The notes under the pieces are model-generated. The model worked only from the letters and a program-made list of their open reading frames with translations, did no database searches and was not told the DNA's origin. Positions 1-13,100 of a DNA stretch of 64,000 nucleotides are shown in pieces; the first letter of the stretch is position 1; each line of letters starts with the position of its first letter. The translations under genes were made by a program, and so were the position numbers. The DNA comes from Medicago truncatula (Eukaryota > Streptophyta > Magnoliopsida > Fabales > Fabaceae), in assembly GCF_003473485.1 (NCBI RefSeq), contig NC_053045.1, positions 33,454,494-33,518,493 of the forward strand, in the 5' to 3' direction.

Positions 1-740
1 AGGATTAAAATCTTTAAACTTGAAATAAACATGTCTTCAATAAATTAAATTTGATGTATAAAAAAGAGATACACTCAAACAATATTAATCAAGGAATATA
101 AAAACAAAAGTTTTGGGTTGGAAATAACACTGTAAAATATTAATTATATTATTTTTTTAAATACAACATTTCTATGTTTATTTTTTAACCAATAGACACT
201 TATTGCTATTTTTTAATAAAAGAAAATGCTGTGTACGTTAAATTTTTATAGTGTCCATACAATGATTATGGCCACCGAAAATACCAACGGCACGAAGTTT
301 GATTGGATCATGAAAAGAAAAGTTCTCCTTTATATTATTCTTCTCTTTTTGACTCCCTGTTACATTATTATTACAGCTTGTAAGCTATGATTTCTTTTCT
401 TTCTTTCTATAAATCATGGAGATCACTTATTAGTGCTTACGGCTGGGAATAAACTAGGTTTTTTAAAGGCACGAGTCTTAGTTTTTTTTTCCCACATAAC
501 ATTATTCCTTCATTTAAATTTTGTAGAGTACATCAATCAAACAAAAAGAAATTCCACTTGAGTTTGTTTAGGGGGAACCTTGAGCTCTCATGTTCGATTT
601 TCTCTGATATCAATTTAAGTGGATTAATTTAACTTCTTAAAAAAAAATAACGGAGAAAAAGTGAAATTAATGATGTGATGGAGCTTGCATGGCCACACTG
701 AATATTCAATATCAGTGTTAGCAAAAAATATACATAGTAT
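1..740. other. AT-rich intergenic sequence
   Basis: I see no gene here. The sequence is AT-rich with many stop codons in all frames, and the short open frames have no recognisable domain. Confidence 0.5.
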
Positions 741-1682
741 GTGTTTGGCATCACTTTTCCACAAGCCAAACCTAAGTTTCTTTTGTCAAACACCGTTTTC
801 CTAATTTTTATCTTGTTTGGATGAAGAAAAAGTGATTCCAGGAAACGTGATTTTAGGCCCAAAACGCCAGTTCCGCTGAAGCTCATATTCCTAGTTTCTG
901 CGGTGAATCCCAAAATCAATTTTTGTTTACTGTAGATTTGGCAGTTAAAAAACTCATTTCTTCCTTCTTTGCCCTCAGATCTATCTCGTTCTCTTTCAGA
1001 TCTATATCGTTTTCTTCCTTCTCTCCCTCTTGAACAACCCATTTAAGTTTCTATTCACTGTCTCAGCATTCAGCATTTTTTTTCTTGTTTTCTTCACATC
1101 AAGCAACTTCCAGGATCTCTATTTTTTGTTTTCTTCACATCAAGTAGCTTCCAGAAAATTTGTATATTTTCTTTTCTGTTTGTTTTGCTATGCGTTTTGT
1201 TCCTTCCCTTTGTTATTTATTATAATCATTAATTAATTACTATATGTTTTTATTAGTTTTTACGTTTTTTTTAGGAAAAAAAATAGTTTTTAAGTTATTA
1301 TTAATATTTATTATGGTTCTTCAACAAAACAAAAAAAAAGTTATTATTATGGTCCTTAAAAAAGAAGTTATTATTGACCAAAAAAAAAAAAAAGAAGTTA
1401 TTATCATATCCCCTAAATAACATTATTATTATCGACGTATACTAAATAATTATTTGAAACAAAAAAAAATTAAAAAAATTGAAAAATCTATTTTGGTAAT
1501 TATACATCTAAAAGCAATTTTGATTCAATGTATCCAAACAACAACAATTCATAAGAATCGCTTTTAACAAAGTGTATCCAAACAAAAATCAATTCACATC
1601 TAACTCACTTTTAATCAAAATCAATTCTCTCAAACTCAATTCTATCAAAATCAATTCTCGTTACCGCCAAACCAAACACACA
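741..1682. mobile_element. Possible DNA transposon with GTGTTTGG-type ends
   Basis: The left end reads GTGTTTGGCA and the right end is the approximate inverse (GCCAAACCAAACACAC). Near both ends there are short reiterated motifs of the AATCAATTC / GTATCCAAAC type, as in non-autonomous DNA elements. A pyrimidine-rich and A-rich interior has no coding capacity. I could not identify a clear target duplication, so boundaries and superfamily are uncertain. Confidence 0.4.
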
Positions 1683-1689
1683 CATAATC

Positions 1690-4600
1690 AATGTTGGCAC
1701 ATCATTGGGGAATAGTTACATTGTCAAAAATGATATAAACCTGAAATGAGGGATAAAGATTCATGAGAAGAAAAATGAAATTTGAGTACAAAATATAATT
1801 ATAAAAATGGAGGATCAAAACACATTTAAGCCGTTTATATAATAATATAATATAGTCTTGTCTTGTTATTTTAAGACGGCTGATGGGAATGAGTCAAAAA
1901 TGACAAACCAACATTGTTTTGGCTCTTGCTACATTTCTTCTTAACTGATCCCTCATAGTTCATAAGTGATGAAGGAAGACCAAGAGCATATGCTCCATGT
2001 GTTTAATCCTCCTCTCCTTTTGATACTAATAAAATATAAAAAATGATAACAAGTGTTTTTATGATGTTGTTTAAGCATTTAAAAATAGTATTTTTTACCT
2101 TAAAAATTATGTAGTTATGATTTTTATAAGGTTATACTACTAACTTGTGTGATTACGGCACATGTTAATTTTATTTATTTTTAGTAAGCACATGTTAATT
2201 GTTAAAGACTTCATAAATGGTAAATATTTATTACAAAATATTAATTTTCAATCTCTATAAGAATAAATTAACATTATTTCCCAGACATAATTTTCACTTT
2301 AAATTCCTTAACATGTACCTTAATGACACAAGTTAACATTTTCCATTTTTATATGTGTTGACTTGTATTTTTAAGATAAAATTTATTTTTGTGAATTGTT
2401 TAAACAATATTTTTAGAACACTTGTCAGCAATTCTTTTAAATTATGTATATCATTTGATTTGTAAACTCAGGAAAAAAAATAACAACCACTTCAAGTTAA
2501 GTACAAATAGAGTACACAACAAGACTCAATAAACCAAATAAAAAGGACAACTGCATATGCAAAATAAAGACATAACTTGATAAATTATAAAATGAACATC
2601 TACAGAGGATCGAGGCTATGTTGCGCGAGTGGGTCGTATCTCTTATGGTATATCAACAGCGATACACATTTTTTAATGCGTTAAAATTTATATGAGAACC
2701 GTTAAATTTATATAGGACTTACGTTTTTTGGTGAAACCTATGTAAATTTTAACTAATTAAAGAGACTCGATTAAAATGTGTGTTGATATCATTTCTCTTA
2801 ATTGATTATCAAGTGTGAAAGATACATTTGGTCAAAAAAAAAGTGTGAAAGATACATAGGATGTTAACGTGAACTTATTCCATTGTAGCATTTTTCTAAA
2901 ACAATATTAAGTAAAATAAAATAAATTTTCTTTACAAAGAAATATACATGCTTCACCTTCATCGTCAAATGTATCCAAGACGGGAAAAAAACTAAACAAA
3001 TTCATCCAAATTCAACTAAACAACCTCTGAAAAAAAACTCATAAAGGGAAGGAAAAACAAAATTGAGCTAGAGCTACTTCTCATCATCGAACAAAGAGAA
3101 GGAAAAAAATGTTTACTCTTCTCCGATATTCTCTTCCCCTCTTCATCGCCTGTTTTCCAACATCCTCTTTTGGATCCAGTTAACTTTGTTTACTGCACAT
3201 AAACCTCTCCCAACAAACCAAAAAAATTGCACATAAATCTAAAACCCCTTCAACAAATCCTTCAACCCCACAACTTGTCCTTGCAGAGTCGGATGGAGTG
3301 GTTAGAGACTTACATAATTGCTAGAAATTAACCAAAGTGAGAACTAGTAAAATTTTGGGTTGTTATGGCCTACTTTAATCATACAGTTTCTTCAAGGTTA
3401 CACACGAAGTTAACCGATTGACGAAGCATTATGAGCAAGCATTATCTAATTTAAATCTAGCACAATCAAAGCATAAACCGAATGAAAAACTTTATTGATA
3501 AATTCCAACAAATTAGAAGGGTCATCGTGGAACCCTAATTAGAGAGGTTTAGTTGCTTGTGGTAACAAACATCATAAGAAAACAATAGAAAAACATACCC
3601 TAGACAGAACAATAAAATGATGAATCTTACCTTGGAACTCTGATGCTTGACCCTTGCCTTCATCGTCAAATGTTTCTGATTCAATAAAATAGTGTGGAAG
3701 GATCTCTATTTAGAGCATGAGGTTACTTAAGGTTTAAGAGAAGAAAACTGAACATTTTCCAATGATCCAGCTTGGAAAACAAGCAAAAAGCGGTTTTTAC
3801 CCGCATTTGGGCGCCTAGGGTTACGTGCAGGGGCGCATGGTACATGCGTAGGGGAGTTTGAGGCAGCCCTTCAGGTGCGATTTATTGTGTTTTTGTCCAA
3901 TTTTTTTATCGTTCTTCCGTATGGAAACTCTTAGGAACTTGAAATGAATTTACTTTATCTTGTATTGTCTTCAACAACATTTTAAGAACCATTTATCTTT
4001 AATTTCATATCCTTGATCCTTCATGCGATGTCTTGATTTGTCGATTTACATGATTCCTCACTACAAATTACTCAAAACCCATATGGAGTTGCATGATCTA
4101 GGATAAAACTTAATTACAACGACTCAAGTGAAAACAATACAATATGTTCCTCAAAGCATTGACAACTCCTCTATCTCTCATCTTATTTATCTTCAAATGT
4201 AAAGAAAAGTACTAAAAAACATAACTAAAATGTCATATGATGCTCGGTCATCAATATCCATCGCTTTTAAATTGCATTCATGTATATCCTTTATACACTC
4301 TAAACATATAATAATTTGTCTTTCTATTTATTTTAATAAATGTAGAGTATCCTAACTCATAGATATGTGAATTCTTAAAAAATATTATTTAGTAGTGTTT
4401 TTTCAAACAAACTATTAATCTACTAGTGTTTAACTATTTAGAGATTAAATATTTGTACTTATTTGTACTACAAATATATTAAATATCTAAATTACATACA
4501 TCATATGTGTTTTGTTACTTATTTAAGGAGTATAATAGATTATTTGTAAGATGACATGTAAGTTTAGCCCATTTTCAATGATATTTTGAATACATCTAAA

Positions 4601-5770
4601 TGTAAAAGCAAGATAAATATTCAGTATACATAAATATTTAAATTGCATTTATACTCAAACTAAAAGAAAGATAAATAATTTATGTTTTGCATTTATATTC
4701 AAACTAAGGTAAGAATACTTGCATAATATAATAATACACTTCAGAGCTTGTCATAAAAATTGAAACACCCGAGAAACACAAATTAAACTTTGACGTAAAT
4801 TATAAAGGTACAAACTTTATGATATACACACAGAACTATACACTTAGATGTAACTTAATTATTTTGAAACTTAATTGAATATGTTTCGTATATTGAACTC
4901 ACAAAAATTATGAACGCACTTCCAAATTGGAGGTAAAAATGCTTCTAGACAATCATCATCAGAAACACATGGAGTGCGAACTGCATCGTCAAATAAGAAA
5001 AAAATATCTTTACTAATAGGTGATATAATATCGTGTATAAGATAAATTAGAAAATTTCAAAATTGTGTCAAGAGTAACATGCTTCTACCTTTTGCAACAA
5101 GAAATAAAGAAAGAAAGAGGATCAAAGCATGGACAAAACTGAGAATTTGAACCATGTTTTTTCTCATAATCATGTAATAATAGAAATTTTCACCGCTTTA
5201 TAAATAAAAATTTCATGATTTGTTAACTGCAATTAAACGGTCATCTAGCCCTTAGGAGTTGGAGGAAGTTATCTATAAAATTGAAAATAATATTAAACGT
5301 CACTATTCAATATGTAAAGTGTACCCCTGCATTCACCCAATTGATCACTTAACTTTAGTAAAGATCTCACATAAAAACATTGATGATGATTAAAGTTAAT
5401 TAATTTATTTATTAAACTTTATTATATATTTTTATTTATACTTTAGCCTTTCATAACGTATAGAGGAAAACCCCAAGAGATAAATAACAATAATGAATGA
5501 CGAAAACATTAATTTCATAAACAACACATCTAAGAGGAGACAACAAATTTATTTATAAATTAAAATAACTATTTAATTGTATAAAATGATCACTAAGTTA
5601 TTTATGAAGCAAATGTAACAATACCCTTGAATTTGTGAATGTATCGTAAATGTTTTCAAATTGTACTATCAAAAAATTTTAATTTGAAAAAACATCCCCA
5701 AGCCAATCCCGCGAAGCCAAAATTCTACGCATTCAAGACATTTACGACCGTTTTTTTTTTAATGGCAAAT
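1690..5770. other. Intergenic region, no gene seen
   Basis: About 4 kb of AT-rich sequence without a credible open frame. Around 2649-2790 there is a weak inverted repeat (TATATCAACAGCGATACACA against TGTGTGTTGATATC), perhaps a decayed MITE. At 3785-3880 there is a small GC-richer patch with no coding signal. Confidence 0.5.
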
Positions 5771-5851
<81 letters not shown>

Positions 5852-5915
5852 CCAAGTATTACACCAATAAGAAAAATAAAAGCCCCCAAAAATTCAAGAC
5901 ATTTAAGACCGCTTG
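5719..5915. repeat. (TA)n microsatellite between imperfect direct repeats
   Basis: About 75 bp of uninterrupted TA dinucleotides (roughly 5774-5848) lie between two similar copies of ATTCAAGACATTTACGACCG (5729 and 5893 areas). The Ile-Tyr open frame across it is a by-product of the microsatellite. Confidence 0.85.
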
Positions 5916-6084
5916 ATCAAGACAAGACATCCAACTTCAAGATAAGTAACTTAAATTATAATATTAAATAAAAATCCTCATTTTTTTTAATCTTAATCTT
6001 AATCGGACGGTCGCTAATGCCTTAAATGCGCGAACATGTTTTTTCACTATTTGTTATTTCGTGTGCCCTCCTAGCTTCCGATAA

Positions 6085-6690
6085 AAAAAATTACATTTTA
6101 GATTATACTTTCAACCAAGGACAATTTGGTGCGACAGAGGGTTCTCTCATGAAGACGCGGTTTGTGTGTCCGAATGTGGGATTCAAGAAACAACAACACA
6201 TTTATTTTTGGGATGTGACGTCGGATCCCTTTGGTCTAAGGTTTGGCTTTGGCTAGATATTTCTACGGTTTCACCTCGTGATCTTCATCAACACCTCACT
6301 CAATTTATCAAAATGCCTGGTTTGCATAGATCTACGCATATATTTTTCAGGATTATTTGGTTTGGATTCTTTAGAAGGAAAGAAACGAACGTGTGTTCAA
6401 TAATACAATATCGACACCTTTCACCCTCATAGAAAAGGTTAAAATGACATCTTTTTTATGGTTAAAGTCAAAACAGACAACCTTTCCTTTTAGCTATCAT
6501 GACTGGTGGACACAACCGCTCCTTTGTATGGGCGTCCACTTGTAATTTCTTATCTCTTTTATTTTTTCGATGCTGCTTTGTTTTAGTTAGCACTTTGATC
6601 TTGTAAATACTTTTGAGTGATTTCGCCTTTGCACGTCTTGTGCGGGGTAAACTATATATATATCATTTTTGTTTGTTCAAAAAAAATCTA
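6085..6690 (+). mobile_element. 3' end of a 5'-truncated LINE
   Basis: Translating across two frames gives the zinc-finger-like tail of plant non-LTR reverse transcriptases: a Cys-x2-Cys then His-x4-Cys pattern (CVSECGIQETTTHLFLGC), followed by a tail with WKERN- and HDWW-like motifs. At least one frameshift separates the parts. It ends after a 3' untranslated stretch in an A-run at about 6679-6687, the polarity expected of target-primed insertion. The 5' boundary is not sharp and no target duplication was found. Confidence 0.7.
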
Positions 6691-7067
6691 AAACATGTGC
6701 ATGTATATGTGTGTATACACACATAAATGAGAGATATATTGACTCAAATCGTAGATTATTATAGTTACTCCAAATTTTATCCTATTATTTTAAAGATGAG
6801 TGTTATTTGAACAACCAATTTGGTGATAACTTATTTGACAACCATATTTTACAAAGAAAAAAGTGGTATTGACACGGAAACCAAGCAATAAAGAGATAAA
6901 GTAAAAAATAATATGAGTATGAGAGAGAAAATTGTCGCAAAAGTTATCATATTCAAATATCATTTCTCTATTTTAAAAACTTACTTATCGAGCTTGATAC
7001 TTCATTACACACCTCGAACAAAATGACTATTTACCCATTAAAATGTGTGTTTGACATGGCATACACG

Positions 7068-7075
7068 GGGCCCAC
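7068..7075 (+). promoter_or_regulatory. GGGCCCAC site upstream of the SPRING-like gene
   Basis: The motif matches the class I TCP / site II consensus GGNCCCAC, common in promoters of plant housekeeping genes. It lies about 80 bp before the chosen start codon. One occurrence only, so regulatory use is inference. Confidence 0.35.
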
Positions 7076-7156
7076 TAAAAAACAGGAATCAGGCAGCACA
7101 AGAATCTGAGAAAAGGGTGGTGATTGGTGAAGGGGCTCTCCGGACACGGTTGTACG

Positions 7157-10100
7157 ATGGGACACTCCGCATCTAGAACCACCGTAACATTACTCATCTT
7201 CATCTTCTTGTTGATCTCTGAATTTTCATTCACCATCGCTATCAGAAAAGATATTGGCTTCAAATTCATTCCTTTCTGCAATAACACCGTTCAAGGCAGA
7301 TTCCTTCTTTCCGACAACAACGGTATGGTATCCTTTTTTCTTTTCTTTATTTTCTTATTCAAATATTTCTTGTATTTATATATTCAGTGTACGTTTGGTT
7401 TCACTTAGGAGGTATCAAAATCTATCAAGCACCTGACACCGGTAATTAGTTGACTAAATCACATTATTGAACATAATCACATGTGTCGCTGTCTTGTCTA
7501 TGTCCGGACACTCCATTAAAAGTGTCGGTTCTATATAGGTTTTAATTAATTCTCGAAGTGTAAAATTGTTTCTAGAGGAGTTGAATTGATTCTAGAGGTG
7601 TATAATTGATTTGACATGTTAAGATGTTTTTGAGTAGAATTGATTTTGTGTCAAGAATTTATTTATTATAACTTGAAGTTAAAATTTGTAGTTTTTGACT
7701 TCTACAATTGATTTTGGTGTGATATGTTCAATCTACCTTTACATGTGTATTCACATAAAAATCACTTTACATTCAGCTCGTTTTTAGTTCGAATCACTTG
7801 CTTATGTTTGGTTCCACGTTTGGAGCGTCTAGAATTGATTTTGACATGTTTGGTTGCTCTCGAGTAGAATTGATTTTGTCTCCAGAATTGATTCTAACTT
7901 GAAGGTAGGATTTGTAGCTTTGAGTCTAAATGTGATTTTTTATACTGAAATTTATTGTTCAACTCACTTTTACGTAAATGTATCGAAACATAAAAAACTT
8001 TACATTCAACTTACTTTTAAGTAAAATTGATATTCAAAATTAATTTCTGCCACCGCATAACGAAATATTCATTCAAAATCCATTTGTGTTACCATAGAAC
8101 CGAACACACTTTTACATTCTTATTATTTTGTAGGTTATGTATGCAATGCACTTTCGGTTGACTCAAAGTCTCGTTGTTGTCCTCAAACTGGGAAGAAATT
8201 CTCTTGTCAGTGAGTTTGTTTCCTAACTTCTTTTTTGTTTTGTTTGAATTTTGAGCGTTGAAAGTGAAAATAACAAGTAATGGTTATTTTGTTTAATAAT
8301 TTGCAGTGGATGCAATCTTCTTTCACAGTGTTGCAACTCTTATGAATATTGTGTTTCTTGCTGTCTCAACCCTGCAATGGTAATCTCTTAACCTGCCTTT
8401 TGATTTTTCACCTTCCGCGAATGGCTGATTTTTTTCACTGGGCTTAATTTAACAGACAAAGAAGGAACACGTGTTGAAGATGAAGATTGCTAAACCTTCT
8501 ACTGCAAGTAATGTTTCTGTTTTATTACTTTGCAATTTTGTTGTATTTTGAGCATTTAATTAACTAGCGTAGATAGATGTATATTTCTAATAAATATTGT
8601 TGCATGTAAACGTAAGGACTTGGGGCCTGTTTAGGCTAACAACGTAATTAAGAGCTTATAGTATAAATGCTTAATTGCAAGCTATTTCTATTGTCGAAGA
8701 GAAAATATGGTAAGTGACAAATTACTTTCATATATGCTATCTTGGAGAACTTATCAAAATTAGCTGAAAACAACTTATGATAAACTCTCTCAAACACTGT
8801 CAAGCGTTAACGCCAATAGATAAATCCAGATACAGACACAGATAAACATAAACAAAGATACCCCCCTACCCTTTTTTCCTTTTCCTCTTTGGCTTCTAAC
8901 CTGTTCTTATGTAACCAAAAGAATCTCTTGTATATGTTAAAGTAATATACATATATCCATTTTTTTTAAAACGAACATCATAAAACTTTTTGGCAGGGAC
9001 TTATGAAAGTGTATTTGACTACTGTGCTGGAAGATGTCGGCATAGTTCTGAGAGTGTGGTGAGTAAACTTCTGTATTCCTGCCATCTTATTGTTTTTGAA
9101 ATTGTATCTTTATTTTAGAATTTTTCTTTAATACCTTGAATAACATACACTCTCCATATTAGCAAGGTTGCTTATTATGTGCACAAAACTATTTTCATGG
9201 CTGCCTATCTTCTTGACTTGTTAGAGGAAGCTTTGCATAGTTGTCTAGTTCTAGACATTTGAGGGGGAGGAGTTGAATGTATCTTTGTGCATTTTCATCT
9301 CACAATCAGCATAGCAATTTATTTGGAGCATGTTATTAGTACTTTGCTTTTAGTGTAAATTCTTCGCATTCAAGACATGCTAAAAATGGAGTCACACAAC
9401 AGTTATTACTTCAGATATATGCAAGAGTAATTTGAACTCACACATTTTCGCTGTATGAAGGCCAACATAACAACTTGAACAGGCTCTTTTGCTTATTTTC
9501 TAACGTAGATCTAATAATTAGACTTTTAGATATATTGTTGTTCAACGTCCTTATATTTTCTTTTTGTTTAAATTCACAATCAATGCTGTCAAATCTGAGA
9601 ATTTAGGCGACACATGTAGCCGTTGTAAACTTGAATTGTAAACTCTTTAAGTTTTACATATTTCAATTTAAAAATAAAAAATGTTTTATTAAAATATCAG
9701 TAACCAAATATATTAGTTAGTAAATGCAGAGCTAATATTGAAAATTCCAGTCAAACATAGGAAATAAAAAAGATGAAATTATAACATAACTCAATAAAAT
9801 TATCAATCCAATTACAATGCCATACTTGACCTCATTAATACATTATTTTATAGTGTTTGATAAAATAGAACAAAATATTATTTGGTTCATACACCCTATA
9901 CATGTTGCACAGCATAGGCAACTCAACCCAAATATCGTAGAAAATGGACCAAACTATACATATTGAAGCCAAAACTATGTCTAATGTCAGACTCGCTAAC
10001 TAGTTAGTAGAGTCAATGGTTTATTGATTTTATCTAGAGTTTACTTGAGCACATATTAGTTTGACGAAAAGAGTTTGCATGAGAGATCACTTGTTTTTAC

Positions 10101-13100
10101 AGCCTAGGATTGTCTAAAAGCTAGCTTGAGAGTTTGTTTGAAAACCATGTTTATGATGAGTGCATTTGTTGATGTTTCTATCTTGGTATTTAATATTCCA
10201 GGTTCATGAAAATGCTTATCTTAGTGACTTCCACCATTGCTTTTCTCTACCGTCCAATTCTTCTGGTAAGTCTGCAGATTTGTCTGCCTCAGTGCCTTGT
10301 AATTGTGTTAGTTCCTAATCCTGTTTTGACCTAGCAAGGTACCGATTCTAAAATCTCATCGGTTAGTAATACCTTAGGAATAATATGCTACTGCTTTTGC
10401 CCAGACTGGAGGAGAGTGGTAATATCGAGTAGTTAAGTAGATGGTTACGCCTACAATCCATTCAAATGACATTGTACTTCGTATTAATTGGGATATATAT
10501 GCTAGTTTTTTCCTTGTTTTTTCTCTTCCACGTGAGCCAATATTGAGTCAAAGTTGAGCTGTTGTGGAATGCTATTTTTAAGGGAAAAATCTTGCTGAAT
10601 TGGTCCACTTCTTTTCCCACTTATCCCATAATCTGTTTAACGCTCCCTCAAAAAGTGTTACACGTTCTCCAGACCTTGTGATGGGCAAGGCTCTATAAAA
10701 TCAGAAACATATTCGCTGTTTCAGAGTCACTAAACCTACTTTCTCTCTACATAAAGCTGCACCATCGAGTTTGAGCAAGTGAAGGTTTGGAACAGCGAAA
10801 CAGTCTGGTTATAGCAGCAGCAGTAAGATTTTTCTCACCTAGCAATGGCTGGGGTTAGTGCTCCTTTTATTTTGCTTCGTTTACTGGTCTGGTTTAAACG
10901 TGTTGTTTACATGTTTAAATCGATAGAATAGTTTACATTTGGTTCATGTAAACTATTCTATCGATTTAAACATGTAAACAACACTAACAACACGTTTAAA
11001 CCAGACCAGTAAGCGGCAGCAAAATAAAAGGAGCACTAACCTCCAGCCATCGCTAGGTGAGAAATTTTTTACTGCTGCTGCTATAACCGGACTGTTTCGC
11101 TGTTCCAAACCTTCACTTGCTCAAACTCGATGGTGCAACTTTATGTAGAGAGAAAGTAGGTTTAGTGACTCTGAAACAGTGAATACATTTCTGATTTTAT
11201 AGAGCCTTGCCCATCACAAGGTCTGGAGAACGTGTAACACTTTTTGAGGGAGCGTTAAACAGATTATGGGATAAGTGGGAAAAGAAGTGGACCAATTCAG
11301 CAAGATTTTTCCCTTAAAAATAGCATTCCACAACAACTCAATATTGGCTCACGTGGAAGTGAAAAAACTAACAATTTATTGCAGTCATGCTCTTGTTAGG
11401 GGTGGGTTGTAGCTATACGTCTTTTGGTAAATAAATTCATGCTTTTGGCCTTTTTATAGCTATTTAGACGGAATCTGTTCTTTTTCATGTATTGAATCCA
11501 GTGGCAAATAGCACTCTCACAGAAGCAAGGCTGAACGGCATCAATGTTGTTGCTGGGAGGTAAATTATTACTGATATCCCTTCTTTTTAGTTGAGGTTAA
11601 TGTTTGCAGTTTCTTGATGTGGCTTTGCAGTTGAACTCCTTATCACTTGTTTGGCAGGCAAGGTGAATCGTGTAATTCAGTTTGCAAGTCAAGAGGACAA
11701 TCATGCGTCCCAAATAAACTTGTGGTGCTTAATCATTGTGACATGTAAGTGATGCTTTGAATGTGTGTTCTAAATTCTGTTGCTAATATATTTCAATGGG
11801 ACTGTTGGTTATATGGTATAAATGAAAAATAATATGATAGACAGGGAAGAATACGTTGAAATGGAATGGGAAATTGATTTATTAATTTCACTAAAACAAT
11901 ACACTTAATAGTGTTTCACAAAACAAAACAGAACACAACTACATCACCACTAAACTAGGAACGTGGGATAACAACAACTGCTTTCTCCTAAAGTGTAGGT
12001 ACCACTTATTGACTAAAATAAAAAACTGAAACAATAGGGAATAAAGATAAATCAGCCACGTAATGCAGTCCAAAAGCAATAATTAACAGGGACTACTACT
12101 TTGAGTAATTTATCCGCGCTGTGAATTAGACGTATAATTTTATTTACTTGGATGGTTTTCTTCTATACAAAGCATATTTAAAGTATTTCTGGTTTTATTT
12201 TTTGTTTATCCTTTGCACAAATAATCCATTTTATTAATGCTTAGTGCTTGGTTGCCTGTCATGGATAATATATTGGCAATAGAAACAATACTGAGAGAGG
12301 AAGAAATATCATTTCAGCATGCTGATACTTTGTATCTTTTATCTTATGTACTGACTGTATCAATTGATCTTCGTTATGTGGGCAGTATACAGAAATACAT
12401 GAGCTGCAAGGGAGGTTGCTTGGCAAGTGTTGGCACAGATCAACCTGCTGAAGTTGTTTATGACGCCCCGAAGTATATGGTAATAATTGTTTTATGATTT
12501 AAGAAAAAAACAAACATGTTGGATTCCAGATATTGATAAATAGAGGTTGATCGGCAGATACATTTTTCCTATATAAATTTAAGATGATATGATGTCGATG
12601 TCATAGAAATGTCGTGTAAATTGCCCTGCATAACTAGTCTTAGAATTTGTAGTTGGGACTAACACAACCCCACAAAACCGGCCTGCGAGGTGAGGATTGC
12701 CCCCACGTATAAACACTTGTTCAGGTCATCTCTCAACCGATGTGGGGCTCTTTAACACCCCCCTCATGCCCAACACCATTGGGCTTGGTGCGTGGATATA
12801 AATGGTGGGTGATCCGATGGTGGAAACCTAAGAGTAGGTGGCCCAACAGATCTTGGAGAGGCTCTGCTACCATATTAGAAATCATGGTTGTGCGCTACAC
12901 AACCCCACAAAATCGACTTGTGAGGTGATAATTGCCCCCACTTATAAACACTTGTTCTGGCCATCTCTTATCCCACATTGGACTCTTTAACACACCCCCT
13001 CACACCCAATACTATTGGGCTTGGTGCGTAGATATAAATGGTGGGTGGCCCGATAGCGGAAACTTGATAGCAGGTGGCCCAATGGATCTTGGAGGAGGCT

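Noticed and set aside
629..1236. Two open frames on opposite strands
   Set aside because: Both lie inside the transposon-like segment at 741-1682 and are low-complexity.
5639..5971. Open frame with a long Ile-Tyr repeat
   Set aside because: It is a translation of the TA microsatellite, with no supporting domain or codon pattern.
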